Below are positions 52,295 to 60,974 of a stretch of DNA of 64,000 nucleotides, piece by piece. The notes beneath the pieces are model-generated. The model worked only from the letters and a program-made list of their open reading frames with translations. It ran no database searches and was not told where the DNA came from. Numbering within the stretch: the first letter of the stretch is position 1; each line of letters starts with the position of its first letter. The stretch spans positions 1 to 64,000 of the forward strand of contig JBCKUK010000002.1 in NCBI GenBank assembly GCA_038924905.1. The letters run 5' to 3'. The stretch is from JBCKUK01 sp038924905. GTDB lineage: Bacteria; Pseudomonadota; Gammaproteobacteria; Burkholderiales; Methylophilaceae. The position numbers and the translations under genes were made by a program.

Positions 52295-53128
52295 TTATTT
52301 AGAGGCCTTATAGATAAACCGGCTTTTCATTTCTTCCAGATTCAACTCATGTAAAATTTGCTCCAGCCTAACTTGCGCATTTTTTCTCGGGCTATTTTTA
52401 TAGCGCGCAATAATCAGCTCGTTTTTCATCGAGTGCTCCCAACCTACCAGCTCGGTCACCGTGACCTGGTAGCCATGTGATTCCAGCTGCAGGCAGCGCA
52501 GCACATTGGTGATCTGGCTGCCGAATTCGCGGGTGTGAATCGGGTGACGCCAGATTTCAGAGAGCGGTGTTCTGGAAAATGATTCATTTTTGTGCTTGCG
52601 CAACACCTCGGCCACCTCGGCCTGGCAACATGGCACCAGCACCATGAATTTTGCCTGTTTTGCCAGGCCGAATTTAATCGCGTCGTCCGTCGCGGTATCA
52701 CAAGCATGCAAGGCAGTGACAATATCCACCTGTTCCGGCAAGGCTGGCGACTGAATCGACTGTTCCACACTCAAATGCAAAAAATCCATGCGCTTAAAAC
52801 CAAGACTGGCTGCAAGTTCACGCGATTTTTGCACCAGCTCGGCGCGGGTCTCGATGCCAACAACGCGCCCGGATTGATGCGCTTTCATAAACAAATCGTA
52901 AAGGATGAAACCGAGATAGGACTTGCCTGCGCCATGATCCACCAGCACAGGGTTTTCATTCTCCGCCATCACTTCAACCAATAATGGCTCGATAAAATGG
53001 TAGAGATGATACACCTGCTTGAGCTTGCGGCGACTATCCTGATTGATCTTGCCGTCGCGCGTCAGAATATGCAGCTCTTTCAGCAGCTCAACCGACTGGT
53101 CATGTTTAATTTCAGAAATGAGTGTCAT
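52295..53128 (-). CDS. Class I SAM-dependent methyltransferase (Methyltransf_32-like)
   Basis: This 277-residue enzyme has the SAM loop VLVDHGAGKSYLGFILYDL, an acidic VVGIETR at the ribose site, and VTALHACDTATDDAIKFGL with MVLVPCCQAEVA. The HACD and PCC blocks are typical of the Methyltransf_32 family, related to RNA and small-molecule methyltransferases. The substrate is unknown. Confidence 0.85.
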   Translation of the reverse strand: MTLISEIKHDQSVELLKELHILTRDGKINQDSRRKLKQVYHLYHFIEPLLVEVMAENENPVLVDHGAGKSYLGFILYDLFMKAHQSGRVVGIETRAELVQKSRELAASLGFKRMDFLHLSVEQSIQSPALPEQVDIVTALHACDTATDDAIKFGLAKQAKFMVLVPCCQAEVAEVLRKHKNESFSRTPLSEIWRHPIHTREFGSQITNVLRCLQLESHGYQVTVTELVGWEHSMKNELIIARYKNSPRKNAQVRLEQILHELNLEEMKSRFIYKASK

Positions 53129-53329
53129 AGCAATAGTTTAACTTAGCTAAATAGCCATGTCGCAATGGTAAAATGCGTTTAATGTTTTTGCGTCTCTGAA
53201 AATTCAAAGTTCAAAGTGAAACAAGGCGCGAAAATATTTTTAACGCGCCGCATATGGGTTATATGTTAGCGATAAAAATGTTTGAGTAACGCAGTGTCAC
53301 GAAGAAATTTTATTTTTGAGAGGCATAAA

Positions 53330-54247
53330 ATGGGTATTCAATGGTTTCCGGGCCATATGACTTCGGCGCGTAAGAAAGCTGCCGAAACCATGGAGTTCAT
53401 TGATATCGTCATCGAAGTGCTGGATGCGCGCATACCCGAGGCCAGCCATAACCCTATGATTGAGGAGCTGCGTCTGCATCGCCAGCGCCCCAACCTAAAA
53501 ATTCTCAACAAAGCTGATCTGGCCGACCCTGCCATAACGCAGGCATGGCTTGATTATTACAACAAGCAGGAAGGCGTTAAAGCGGTCGCGCTTTCATGCA
53601 AAAAACCTGGTGACGCGGCAAAAATACCCGGCCTGTGCAAACAACTCGCTCCGCATCGCGGCACACATCTCAAGCAGCTGCGCATGATGATCATGGGCAT
53701 CCCCAACGTCGGCAAATCCACACTGATGAACGCCTTGCTCAACCGCCGTATTGCCAAGGTAGGCGATGAGCCTGCCGTGACCAAATCGCAGCAACGCTTT
53801 GAGCTTGACGCCACCATGAGCATTACCGATACACCGGGACTCATGTGGCCGAAAATCCAGCATGAGAGTGATGGCTACATGCTGGCTGCCAGCCATGCCA
53901 TTGGCCGCAATGCGGTGATTGATGAAGAAGTGGCGGTATTTTTGGCGGATATTTTATTAAAGCGCTATCCCACTCTGCTGAATGTTCGCTATAAAATAGA
54001 TGTCAGTAACATGGATGCGGTGGATGTACTGGAGGCGATTGCCAAACGACGCGGCTTCAAGCTCAAGGGTGGCGAAGCTGATAAGGAAAAAGTTGCGATG
54101 GCTTTTCTGGTGGATTACCGCTCTGGAGCCTTGGGTCGTGTAAGCCTGGAAACGCCTGAAACACGACAAGCAATGATAGAAGCGGCCAAACCATTAAGAC
54201 CAGAAGCAAATGCAACTGAACCAGCCGATACTGAATATCTCGATTAG
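53330..54247 (+). CDS. YlqF/RbgA-type ribosome biogenesis GTPase
   Basis: This circularly permuted GTPase helps assemble the large ribosomal subunit. From ATG 53330 the 305-residue protein reads MGIQWFPGHMTSARKKA, then G4 (LNKADLAD), G5 (SCKKPGD), G1 (GIPNVGKSTLMNALL) and G3 (DTPGLMWPK), the permuted order. The frame extends to 53282 but without conserved sequence. A GAGAGG ribosome site supports the chosen start. Confidence 0.93.
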   Translation: MGIQWFPGHMTSARKKAAETMEFIDIVIEVLDARIPEASHNPMIEELRLHRQRPNLKILNKADLADPAITQAWLDYYNKQEGVKAVALSCKKPGDAAKIPGLCKQLAPHRGTHLKQLRMMIMGIPNVGKSTLMNALLNRRIAKVGDEPAVTKSQQRFELDATMSITDTPGLMWPKIQHESDGYMLAASHAIGRNAVIDEEVAVFLADILLKRYPTLLNVRYKIDVSNMDAVDVLEAIAKRRGFKLKGGEADKEKVAMAFLVDYRSGALGRVSLETPETRQAMIEAAKPLRPEANATEPADTEYLD

Positions 54248-54449
54248 AATTGACTTAACTCTCAACCATTCTACTTATGACAACCCCCAAAAATATTGGT
54301 AAATACGCCTCTGTTGAATTTTGAGTGGGTAACATAGCGATTCCTGTTGTTACTGAGACTGAACGCCATGACTGAAAAACTGTTTGAAACGGCTGGCATT
54401 TACCAACACCGAGCTGGCATCGCTGGTCGCTTAGGCTGGAAATTATTTG

Positions 54450-55487
54450 ATGGATTATCGTCGACTCGGCTCCAGTGATCTTGACGTTTCGGCTATTTGC
54501 CTCGGCACCATGACTTATGGTCAGCAAAATACCGAGGCAGAAGCCCACGCACAGCTGGATTACGCTTTTGCACATGGCATTAATTTCATCGACACCGCCA
54601 AGATGTACCCGGTGCCGCCCAAGGCAGAAACATGTAGCCGCACCGAAACCATTATAGGCAGCTGGCTTCAAAAGCAGCCACGCGACAAGGTGATTCTGGC
54701 CACCAAGGTCACCGGCCCGCGCCGCGCCATGCAGTGGATACGCGGCGGACCTGCGTCTCTCAACCGCGAGAATATACGTACTGCAATTGAAGGCTCATTA
54801 GCGCGTCTGCAAACCGATTATATTGATCTCTACCAATTGCATTGGCCGGAACGCAATGTGCCAATGTTTGGCCAATACCTATTCGATCCCGGCCAGGAAA
54901 AAGAATGGGTGTCCATCCATGAGCAACTGGAAGCCTTGGGCGATCTGGTGCAGCAAGGCAAGGTGCGCTACGTCGGGCTATCCAATGAGCAGCCCTGGGG
55001 TATTATGGAATTTTTGCGCATCGCCAAAGAACACAATCTGCCGCGCATCGCCTCTGTCCAGAACTGCTACAACCTTATCAATCGCTGGTTTGAGTTTGGT
55101 TTAACTGAAATTATCTACCGCGAAAAATTGAGCCTGCTGGCCTACTCGCCGCTCGCCTTTGGGCATCTTTCTGCCAAATACCGGAACAATCCACCAGCAG
55201 AAGGTCGCGCCACTTTGTTTCAAGGCTTTGCCCAGCGCTACGATAAACCCAATGTAACACCCGCCGTAGAGGCCTATGCCAAGCTCGCGCAGAAGCACAA
55301 TCTATCGCCCGCGCAATTGGCATTGTCATTTGTCTGCCATCGCTGGTTTGTGACAAGCACCATCATTGGCGCCACCAGCATGAAGCAGTTTGAAGAAAAT
55401 ATTGCTGCCTGGGATAAGCCACTACCTGATGAAATTCTTGCCGAGATAGAGGCCATACACCTGCGTTATATGAATCCGGCGCCTTGA
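54450..55487 (+). CDS. Aldo/keto reductase (Tas-like)
   Basis: This 345-residue NADPH-dependent oxidoreductase begins MDYRRLGSSDLDVSAICLGT. It has the catalytic Asp/Tyr region FIDTAKMYPVPP, Lys in ILATKVTGP, and His in LYQLHWPERNV. VGLSNEQPWGIMEFL and TIIGATSMKQFEENI bind cofactor. Tas-type proteins have broad substrates. The frame also contains TTG 54447 just before the ATG. The 200 bases upstream hold no gene. Confidence 0.92.
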   Translation: MDYRRLGSSDLDVSAICLGTMTYGQQNTEAEAHAQLDYAFAHGINFIDTAKMYPVPPKAETCSRTETIIGSWLQKQPRDKVILATKVTGPRRAMQWIRGGPASLNRENIRTAIEGSLARLQTDYIDLYQLHWPERNVPMFGQYLFDPGQEKEWVSIHEQLEALGDLVQQGKVRYVGLSNEQPWGIMEFLRIAKEHNLPRIASVQNCYNLINRWFEFGLTEIIYREKLSLLAYSPLAFGHLSAKYRNNPPAEGRATLFQGFAQRYDKPNVTPAVEAYAKLAQKHNLSPAQLALSFVCHRWFVTSTIIGATSMKQFEENIAAWDKPLPDEILAEIEAIHLRYMNPAP

Positions 55488-55492
55488 TCTAA

Positions 55493-56497
55493 TCACTTAC
55501 CCCAGCGCAAGGCTGGTGTGTGTACGGGGCTGTCCCAGTGCTTGCGGATTTCGTCATCCAGCAAACAAACAGTGATTGACGCACCAGCCATCTCCAGTGA
55601 TGTGGTGTAGTTGCCCACCAGCGAACGGCTAACGGTAATGCCTTGCCGCTCAAGCAAACGTGCAGCAGTGTTGTAGAGCAGGTACAACTCCATCAGCGGT
55701 GTACCGCCAAAGCCGTTAATCAGCAGCAGCACTTCGCCGCCCTTATCTGGCCTTACAGCCCTGGCTTTAAAATCTTCCAGAATAGCGGCAACCAAGTCAG
55801 TCACAATTTCATCGGCTGGCCGCATGGCCTCGCGGCGGCGGCCCGGTTCACCGTGGATGCCAACACCCATTTCCAGCTCGTTATCGCCAATATCAAAAGT
55901 TGGTCTGCCCGCAGCAGGCACGGTACAACTTGTCAGCGCCACTCCCATGGAAGCGGTATGGGTGTTGACCTTGTCGCCAAGCGCCTGGCAGGCGGCAAGA
56001 TCAGCGCCGGTTTCGGCCAGACTGCCGACCACTTTCTCAACGATGACAGTGCCCGCCACACCGCGCCTGCCCGTGGTGTAGGTGGAGTTTTCCACTGCCA
56101 CGTCGTCGCTGGTCATTACGGTCGCGTGTCCAAACTGCAGCATCTCGGCAGCCATCTCAAAATTCATCACATCGCCCGCGTAATTCTTGACGATGAACAG
56201 TATGCCTTTGCCACTATGCACTTCCTCGGCAGCAGCCAGCATCTGGTCTGGCGTAGGCGAGGTAAACACATGCCCCGGACAGGCGGCATCCAGCATACCG
56301 TAGCCAATATAGCCTGCATGTAAAGGCTCATGGCCGGAACCGCCGCCGGAAATCAGCGCGACTTTATTCTTTGATTTTTGTGCGCGGTACACGTAGTTGG
56401 GGTCCAGATGCAAACTGACCAGATCATGATGCGCAGCAGCAAACCCGGACAGGCTTTCTGCAAGCAGATTATCAACGTTATTAATGAATTTTTTCAC
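55493..56497 (-). CDS. dhaK: DhaK, dihydroxyacetone kinase substrate-binding subunit
   Basis: DhaK binds dihydroxyacetone covalently through a His, here in MGVGIHGEPGRRREAM (near residue 217). Further blocks are KNKVALISGGGSGHEPLHAG and LINGFGGTPLMELYLLY. The 334-residue length fits the stand-alone subunit. It follows dhaL by 30 bases. No dhaM phosphotransfer subunit is nearby, and the ptsI in this window is broken, so its phosphate donor is unclear. Confidence 0.93.
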   Translation of the reverse strand: MKKFINNVDNLLAESLSGFAAAHHDLVSLHLDPNYVYRAQKSKNKVALISGGGSGHEPLHAGYIGYGMLDAACPGHVFTSPTPDQMLAAAEEVHSGKGILFIVKNYAGDVMNFEMAAEMLQFGHATVMTSDDVAVENSTYTTGRRGVAGTVIVEKVVGSLAETGADLAACQALGDKVNTHTASMGVALTSCTVPAAGRPTFDIGDNELEMGVGIHGEPGRRREAMRPADEIVTDLVAAILEDFKARAVRPDKGGEVLLLINGFGGTPLMELYLLYNTAARLLERQGITVSRSLVGNYTTSLEMAGASITVCLLDDEIRKHWDSPVHTPALRWGK

Positions 56498-56527
56498 GAG
56501 CTCTCCTTCTATTTATTTTTGACCGCT

Positions 56528-57160
56528 TTACTTTTTAGACAGTACCAAATCACACACCGCATTGATCATCACCTGACTGCTCTTGGCACCAGCATCTATA
56601 TGGCCGATAGCCCGCTCACCCAGCCCAGCCGCGCGGCCTTTGGTTGCCACCATATCCCTGGTAGAAAGCATACCCTGCTCGGCTGCTTGTTTAAGCGCAT
56701 CAAACAGGGCTTTACGCTCAACGCCCTGGCTGGCGAGTTTGGTAAAAGTCTGGGCTACCGGAATCAGGGTATCGAGCATGGTTTTCTCGCCCAAGTCTGC
56801 TTTGCCGCGACTCTTGATTGCCTCGACCCCGGCGGCAAAGGCAGCGGCAATTTTGGGCAGCGTATCTCCGCCATTTTCCTTGACCGTTTTTCCCATCGCC
56901 ATAAAAAAGCTGCCAAATAACGGCCCGGCAGCACCGCCGATGGTAGATAGCAGCTTCATGCCAATGCGATTGAGCGCTACGTCCGGCGTTAGGCTAGCTA
57001 GCTCGTCATGTATGCCAACAATGACAGCGCTACCGCGAGTGATGTTGATGTAATGGTCGCCATCGCCGATGGCACGGTCCAAAGACTCTATTTCGGATTC
57101 ACGGGAAAGCAGGGCGGTATTGACTGCCTTGACCGCCTCCAGAATAAATTCAGTTTTCAT
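56528..57160 (-). CDS. dhaL: DhaL, dihydroxyacetone kinase nucleotide-binding subunit
   Basis: DhaL holds ADP/ATP with Mg2+ and transfers phosphate to DhaK-bound substrate. The 210-residue protein has the Mg-binding IGDGDHYINI (Asp residues), GGAAGPLFGSFFMAMGK, and DTLIPVAQTF, with ATKGRAAGLGERAIGHIDAGA at the end. It is upstream of dhaK in the same operon. Confidence 0.93.
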   Translation of the reverse strand: MKTEFILEAVKAVNTALLSRESEIESLDRAIGDGDHYINITRGSAVIVGIHDELASLTPDVALNRIGMKLLSTIGGAAGPLFGSFFMAMGKTVKENGGDTLPKIAAAFAAGVEAIKSRGKADLGEKTMLDTLIPVAQTFTKLASQGVERKALFDALKQAAEQGMLSTRDMVATKGRAAGLGERAIGHIDAGAKSSQVMINAVCDLVLSKK

Positions 57161-57377
57161 CTACTTTCCTGAGTCACAAAAGAGCCTGTCTTAAAGAACC
57201 TCTGAATAAATCTCCAAAGCAATAATTCCTTCCCCCCTCGGGGGGGGGGGGGGGGGTGAAGTGTATCAAAAATTTGCGGCACTACACCCTCACACTATTA
57301 CCGACCCCCACCCTAGCCCTCCCCCTAAAATGGGGAGGGTACTTAATCGGCAGCTTCCCCTGAAATGGGAAGGCTCC
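57161..57377. repeat. Dispersed repeats and a G17 tract between the MEKHLA gene and dhaL
   Basis: CTCTGAATAAATCTCCAAAG and CAATAATTCCTTCCCCCC are followed by a run of 17 G (57240-57256). Then come C/G-rich blocks (CCTCCCCCTAAAATGGGGAG and CCCCTGAAATGGGAAGG). No gene is present. The long G run is a likely site of length change or sequencing error. Confidence 0.75.
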
Positions 57378-57833
57378 TTAAATTGTTAACCAATCCCGAA
57401 TCAAAGCCGCCTGCCCACAGTAATCGCCATTCTCATCCAGCAGATTCCATACGGTGGCGTTGTGTATGGTGAAGCGTTTGCCGCCCTTGGCGATACGCAC
57501 ACCTGAGTAGTCGTCCACATAGCCATGACGCTCTACCCGCTCTAACAGCCTTGCCCGCTCTGCCATATCCATCTCCTCCGCCGAATGGCGCGAAGGCAAT
57601 TGGGTAATTTCTTCCCAAGTCATGCCAAACAATTGTAGCGCTTTATGGTTGGCGTAGTTGAACACGGGGTCAGGCTGTGTATCATGCGAAGCAACAGCAA
57701 ACGGCGCGGCCATGAGCAAGTGCAAAGCTTGTGGTGAATCTGGCGCCGCATCAACCAGCTGCAAGCCCATCCAATGCTGATAACTGGCGCAGAGGATGCG
57801 CGTCTGGCGCGCCAAAAAGACCGAGTCCGGCAT
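57378..57833 (-). CDS. MEKHLA-domain protein
   Basis: This 151-residue soluble PAS-related protein has SYQHWMGLQLVD, the YANHKALQLFGMTWEEI region, LPSRHSAEEMDMAERA and VRIAKGGKRFTIHNATVW with a final WNLLDENG. MEKHLA domains are thought to sense light, redox or small ligands. It follows the ferredoxin reductase by 7 bases, suggesting co-transcription. Confidence 0.87.
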   Translation of the reverse strand: MPDSVFLARQTRILCASYQHWMGLQLVDAAPDSPQALHLLMAAPFAVASHDTQPDPVFNYANHKALQLFGMTWEEITQLPSRHSAEEMDMAERARLLERVERHGYVDDYSGVRIAKGGKRFTIHNATVWNLLDENGDYCGQAALIRDWLTI

Positions 57834-57840
57834 GAAAATG

Positions 57841-58584
57841 TCACCAGTAATTTTCTACCGTTATCTGGCCCGGGTCTTTGCGTCTATGCTTTTTCAGGCC
57901 ACGTTCAATCAGCACATTGGTGGTATCTGCTACCATCTGCGGATTGCCGCACAGCATAATCTGGCTATCGGCTGCGCTGAATTTTATACCTGCACGCGCC
58001 TCCAGATGGCCATCAATGATAGCTTGAGGAATACGCCCCGGCATGGCGAAATCAGAAGGCTCACGACTGATGAAGGGGATAAATACAAACTTATCCAGAT
58101 GCTTGGCGCATATATGCTCTATGCGCTCCTGATAACTCAGTTCGGATAAATTGCGTACGGCGTAAACCAATGTCACTTGCTCAAAACGCTCCCACGGCTT
58201 TTCTGTGCCCAGAATCGAAAGAAAAGGCCCGACCCCAGTACCGGTGGCCATGAGCCACAAATGGCGGGCAGACGGAACTTCATCGAGAATCATAAAGCCA
58301 TTGGCACGCGGCGCGGCCAAAATGGAATCGCCCGGCCTGAGTTTAACCAGATGAGAAGTCAGCGGGCCGTCGGGCACTGCAATGTAGTAAAACTCCAGCG
58401 GCTGGCTATAGGGCGGGTTCACCAGTGAATAGGGCCGCACGATGATTCCACCGTTAACTTCCAGGCCTATCTTGGTGAACTGCCCGGCTTCATACGGCGC
58501 GATCTCTGACTCCACATAAAGCGTGTGCAGGGTTTCATTCCATTGCTTGTGCTCAACTACTTTTCCGCTATTCCAGGCCGCCAT
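57841..58584 (-). CDS. fpr: Ferredoxin-NADP+ reductase (Fpr-like)
   Basis: This 247-residue flavoenzyme moves electrons between NADPH and ferredoxin or flavodoxin. FAD is bound by IVRPYSLVNPPYSQPLEFYY, NADP by LMATGTGVGPFLSILGT, and QIMLCGNPQMVADTT comes near the end. The final YW is typical. It is the last chromosomal gene before the integrated element, whose junction lies about 40 bases beyond its start. Confidence 0.93.
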   Translation of the reverse strand: MAAWNSGKVVEHKQWNETLHTLYVESEIAPYEAGQFTKIGLEVNGGIIVRPYSLVNPPYSQPLEFYYIAVPDGPLTSHLVKLRPGDSILAAPRANGFMILDEVPSARHLWLMATGTGVGPFLSILGTEKPWERFEQVTLVYAVRNLSELSYQERIEHICAKHLDKFVFIPFISREPSDFAMPGRIPQAIIDGHLEARAGIKFSAADSQIMLCGNPQMVADTTNVLIERGLKKHRRKDPGQITVENYW

Positions 58585-58623
58585 ATTTTATTCTCTCAGT
58601 TTCTGTAATGATGTTTCCGCATG

Positions 58624-58673
58624 TGGTGCCCACGACACGAATCGAACGTGTGACCTACCCCTTAGGAGGGGGC
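58624..58673 (-). other. attL: 3' half of a tRNA-Arg(CCT) gene
   Basis: On the minus strand the block ends GTGGGCACCA. It contains a full T arm (ACACG TTCGATT CGTGT), the variable loop, and a complete anticodon stem-loop GCCCC CTCCTAA GGGGT with anticodon CCT. The D arm and 5' acceptor strand are absent. Integration at the anticodon loop would leave exactly this 3' half at one end and rebuild the tRNA at the other, beyond the window. Confidence 0.85.
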
Positions 58674-58762
58674 TATTTATCGGGTTTATTGGTGTTGATT
58701 GATATTCATAAAATAACATCATTCTATCAAATTCAAGTAGTTATCTGTTTTTCCCCTGTTTG

Positions 58763-58791
58763 TTGCGTTGATAACTATTCCGCTATATACT
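58763..58791 (+). promoter_or_regulatory. Sigma-70 promoter of the integrase gene
   Basis: TTGCGT at 58763-58768 and TATACT at 58786-58791 are 17 bases apart, close to consensus. They lie 43 bases before the integrase start ATG 58834. Confidence 0.65.
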
Positions 58792-58833
58792 GCAATTGTG
58801 GTTACAAACTGGTTACAAATTCAAAGGGGCAAC

Positions 58834-60210
58834 ATGGCAAAGGTGAAAACGATAGTCAAAGCGGTGAAGGTGAAATTATCCGCCGGGCGTATAGTATCTC
58901 ATCGGTGCCCCGATGGTAAAGCGCAAGCCTTTCTATGGTGCGAAGAAGTGCCGGGCTTGGCCGTTCGCGCTACGGCCGGTTCAAGCCGCAAGTGCTACAC
59001 ATTCCAGTCCAAGGTTAACGGTAAATCCATGCGCACCACAATCGGGGACGTTAGCGTGTGGGGCATTGCCGCTGCGAAAGATGAAGCCCGCCGCCTGCAA
59101 GTGCTGATAGACAGCGGCAACGACCCGCGCCAAGTGAAGGCCGATAAAGCCGCCGCCAAGGATGCCGCCCAAGCCGAACAGGAAGCGCAACAAGCTCGTG
59201 AAACTGTGACAGTGGGCGAAGCGTGGCAGGCATATATTAAAGAGCGTAGCGCGGCCATGAGTGACGGCAAGCCGGTACCGGTATGGGGTGACAGGCACAA
59301 AAAGCATCATGCCTACTTTCTGCAAGCCGGTGGAGAAAAGCGCACCCGTGGCCGCCGACCCGGTGAACCGGCAAAAACCCGCCCCGGCATTCTGGTGTCA
59401 CTGATGACCATGCGCCTGATTGACCTTGATGAAAAGGCCATTGCTGCATGGGTAGAAAAAGAATCCGCCCGCGCACCCACCATGACCAGCCATGCCTTCC
59501 GCTTCCTTCGTGCATTCATGACGTGGTGCGCCAAGCAAGATGCGTATTCCGCCGCCGTTCATGCTGATGCGTGCCAGTCCGATGCAGTGAAAAATAAAGT
59601 GCAAAAACCGCAAGTGAAGAAAAACGACAGCCTGCGCAAAGCACAATTGCGCCCTTGGTTTGAAGAGATGCGAAAGATAGGCAACCCCGTTATATCTGCC
59701 TACCTGCAAAGCCTGTTGCTGACCGGCGCACGCCGCAATGAACTGGCTGCGCTACGTTGGGCTGATGTGGATTTTCGGTGGAAGAGTTTAACCATCCGCG
59801 ACAAGGTGGAAGGCGAGCGCACCATACCGCTAACGCCTTTTGTGGAGCATTTAATATCTGCCTTGCCGCGCCGCAATGGGTTTGTATTCAGCAGCCGCAC
59901 AGCAGCATCAGGAAGGCTTGAGGAGCCGCGCAATCCTCACAACAAGGCACTGGCCGCCGCCGCGCTTCCTGCCGTGTCCCTGCATGATTTACGCCGTTCC
60001 TTTAGCACCCTGTCGGAGTGGGTGGAATGCCCCGTTGGGGTGGCTGCGCAAATCATGGGACACAAGCCGAGCGCGATTGCCGAGAAACACTACATACAGC
60101 GGGAACTCGACTTGCTGCACTTGTGGCACGTCAAAATAGAAGCGTGGATATTGGAACAGGCAGGCATTCAGTTTGTGCCAGTGCAAGCCGGGCTGCGGGC
60201 AGTGAACTAA
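58834..60210 (+). CDS. Tyrosine recombinase / integrase
   Basis: The enzyme catalyses site-specific insertion of the element at the tRNA-Arg gene. From ATG 58834 the 458-residue protein has an N-terminal arm-binding domain (PGLAVRATAGSSRKCYTFQS) and a core-binding domain. The catalytic set is Arg300 (GARRNELAALRW), His384 and Arg387 (LHDLRRSFS), His410 (MGHKPS) and Tyr420 (EKHYIQ). The frame opens upstream at 58768, but GGGGC before 58834 and the family pattern support the later start. Confidence 0.94.
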   Translation: MAKVKTIVKAVKVKLSAGRIVSHRCPDGKAQAFLWCEEVPGLAVRATAGSSRKCYTFQSKVNGKSMRTTIGDVSVWGIAAAKDEARRLQVLIDSGNDPRQVKADKAAAKDAAQAEQEAQQARETVTVGEAWQAYIKERSAAMSDGKPVPVWGDRHKKHHAYFLQAGGEKRTRGRRPGEPAKTRPGILVSLMTMRLIDLDEKAIAAWVEKESARAPTMTSHAFRFLRAFMTWCAKQDAYSAAVHADACQSDAVKNKVQKPQVKKNDSLRKAQLRPWFEEMRKIGNPVISAYLQSLLLTGARRNELAALRWADVDFRWKSLTIRDKVEGERTIPLTPFVEHLISALPRRNGFVFSSRTAASGRLEEPRNPHNKALAAAALPAVSLHDLRRSFSTLSEWVECPVGVAAQIMGHKPSAIAEKHYIQRELDLLHLWHVKIEAWILEQAGIQFVPVQAGLRAVN

Positions 60211-60251
60211 ATTATCTTGAGCCTATCTACTTGTAACGTATAATGCACAGC

Positions 60252-60578
60252 ATGTACACTGTTGACGACTACCTGACCGATGACGGCCACGACCCCTTCA
60301 AGGAATGGCTGGCAGACTTGGCAGACCGTCAAGCCCGTGCGCGTGTACTGGTACGAGTGCAACGCATGGCCGCCGGAAACTTCGGTGACTGCAAGCCTGT
60401 TGCCGATGGTGTTTGGGAGCTGCGCATTGACCATGGCGCGGGTTATCGTGTGTATTACGCCAAGGCGGGTAAAAAGCTGCTGCTGATTCTGGCGGGTGGC
60501 GATAAACGCAAGCAACAGGCCGATATTGAAACGGCATTGGAATTCTGGAAGAACTGGAACAGGAGAAACAAGACATGA
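60252..60578 (+). CDS. RelE/HigB-like toxin (addiction-module killer family)
   Basis: This small RelE-fold toxin starts at MYTVDDYLTDDG (ATG 60252; 60243 is an alternative). It shows FKEWLADLADRQARARVLVR, then DGVWELRIDHGAGYRVYYAK and LLLILAGGDKRKQQADIETA, the pattern of putative addiction killer proteins. The antitoxin gene overlaps its stop by 4 bases. The pair probably stabilises the element. Confidence 0.9.
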   Translation: MYTVDDYLTDDGHDPFKEWLADLADRQARARVLVRVQRMAAGNFGDCKPVADGVWELRIDHGAGYRVYYAKAGKKLLLILAGGDKRKQQADIETALEFWKNWNRRNKT

Positions 60579-60877
60579 GAAAAGCATCCCGCCCCCATGA
60601 CGATGCAGTGGTGGAACTACTGCGCGAAGACTCTGCCTTTGCAGACGAATACCTGTCCGCCGCACTGGATGAAGCAGACCAACCCGGCGGGCGTGAAGCG
60701 CTACTGGCGGCTCTTCGACATATAGCCGAAGCGCAAGGCATGGCCGCCGTGGCAGAACGTGCTGGCATGCCGCGTGAAAGCCTCTACCGTGCGCTATCGC
60801 CCAAAGGCAACCCGACCATTAAAACCCTGCTGGCCGTGGTCAATGGGGCTGGTTTGAAATTGTCGGTGCATAGATAA
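60575..60877 (+). CDS. Antitoxin of the addiction module (HTH type)
   Basis: This 100-residue protein has an N-terminal toxin-binding part (AFADEYLSAALDEADQP) and a helix-turn-helix (GMAAVAERAGMPRESLYRAL, then SPKGNPTIKTLLAVVNGAG). This pattern is the antidote partner of the RelE-like killer family. Overlapping start and stop (ATGA) couple the two. Confidence 0.92.
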   Translation: MRKASRPHDDAVVELLREDSAFADEYLSAALDEADQPGGREALLAALRHIAEAQGMAAVAERAGMPRESLYRALSPKGNPTIKTLLAVVNGAGLKLSVHR

Positions 60878-60974
60878 CGAGTTAAGCGCCAGTCTAGTCT
60901 TAGCGGACAAAAAGCGGGAAACTTTCACCCGCCTGGCTGGTGCCCTAAACGAGAGACGCTCAAGGAAGAGTGCT

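Noticed and set aside
53129..53329. Small RNA or gene between the methyltransferase and the GTPase genes
   Set aside because: A GGCGCG / CGCGCC hairpin near 53225-53250 is visible, but no T-run, promoter pair or coding frame supports a gene.
54255..54671. Minus-strand frame of 138 codons over the aldo/keto reductase start
   Set aside because: Half of it is antisense to the conserved reductase N-terminus. The 200 bases upstream of the reductase look non-coding.
55643..56323. Plus-strand frame of 226 codons opposite dhaK
   Set aside because: Antisense shadow of DhaK; His/Ala/Gly-rich with no domain.
58624..58673. Intact tRNA-Arg gene
   Set aside because: Only the anticodon stem-loop and 3' half are present; the D arm and 5' acceptor strand are missing.
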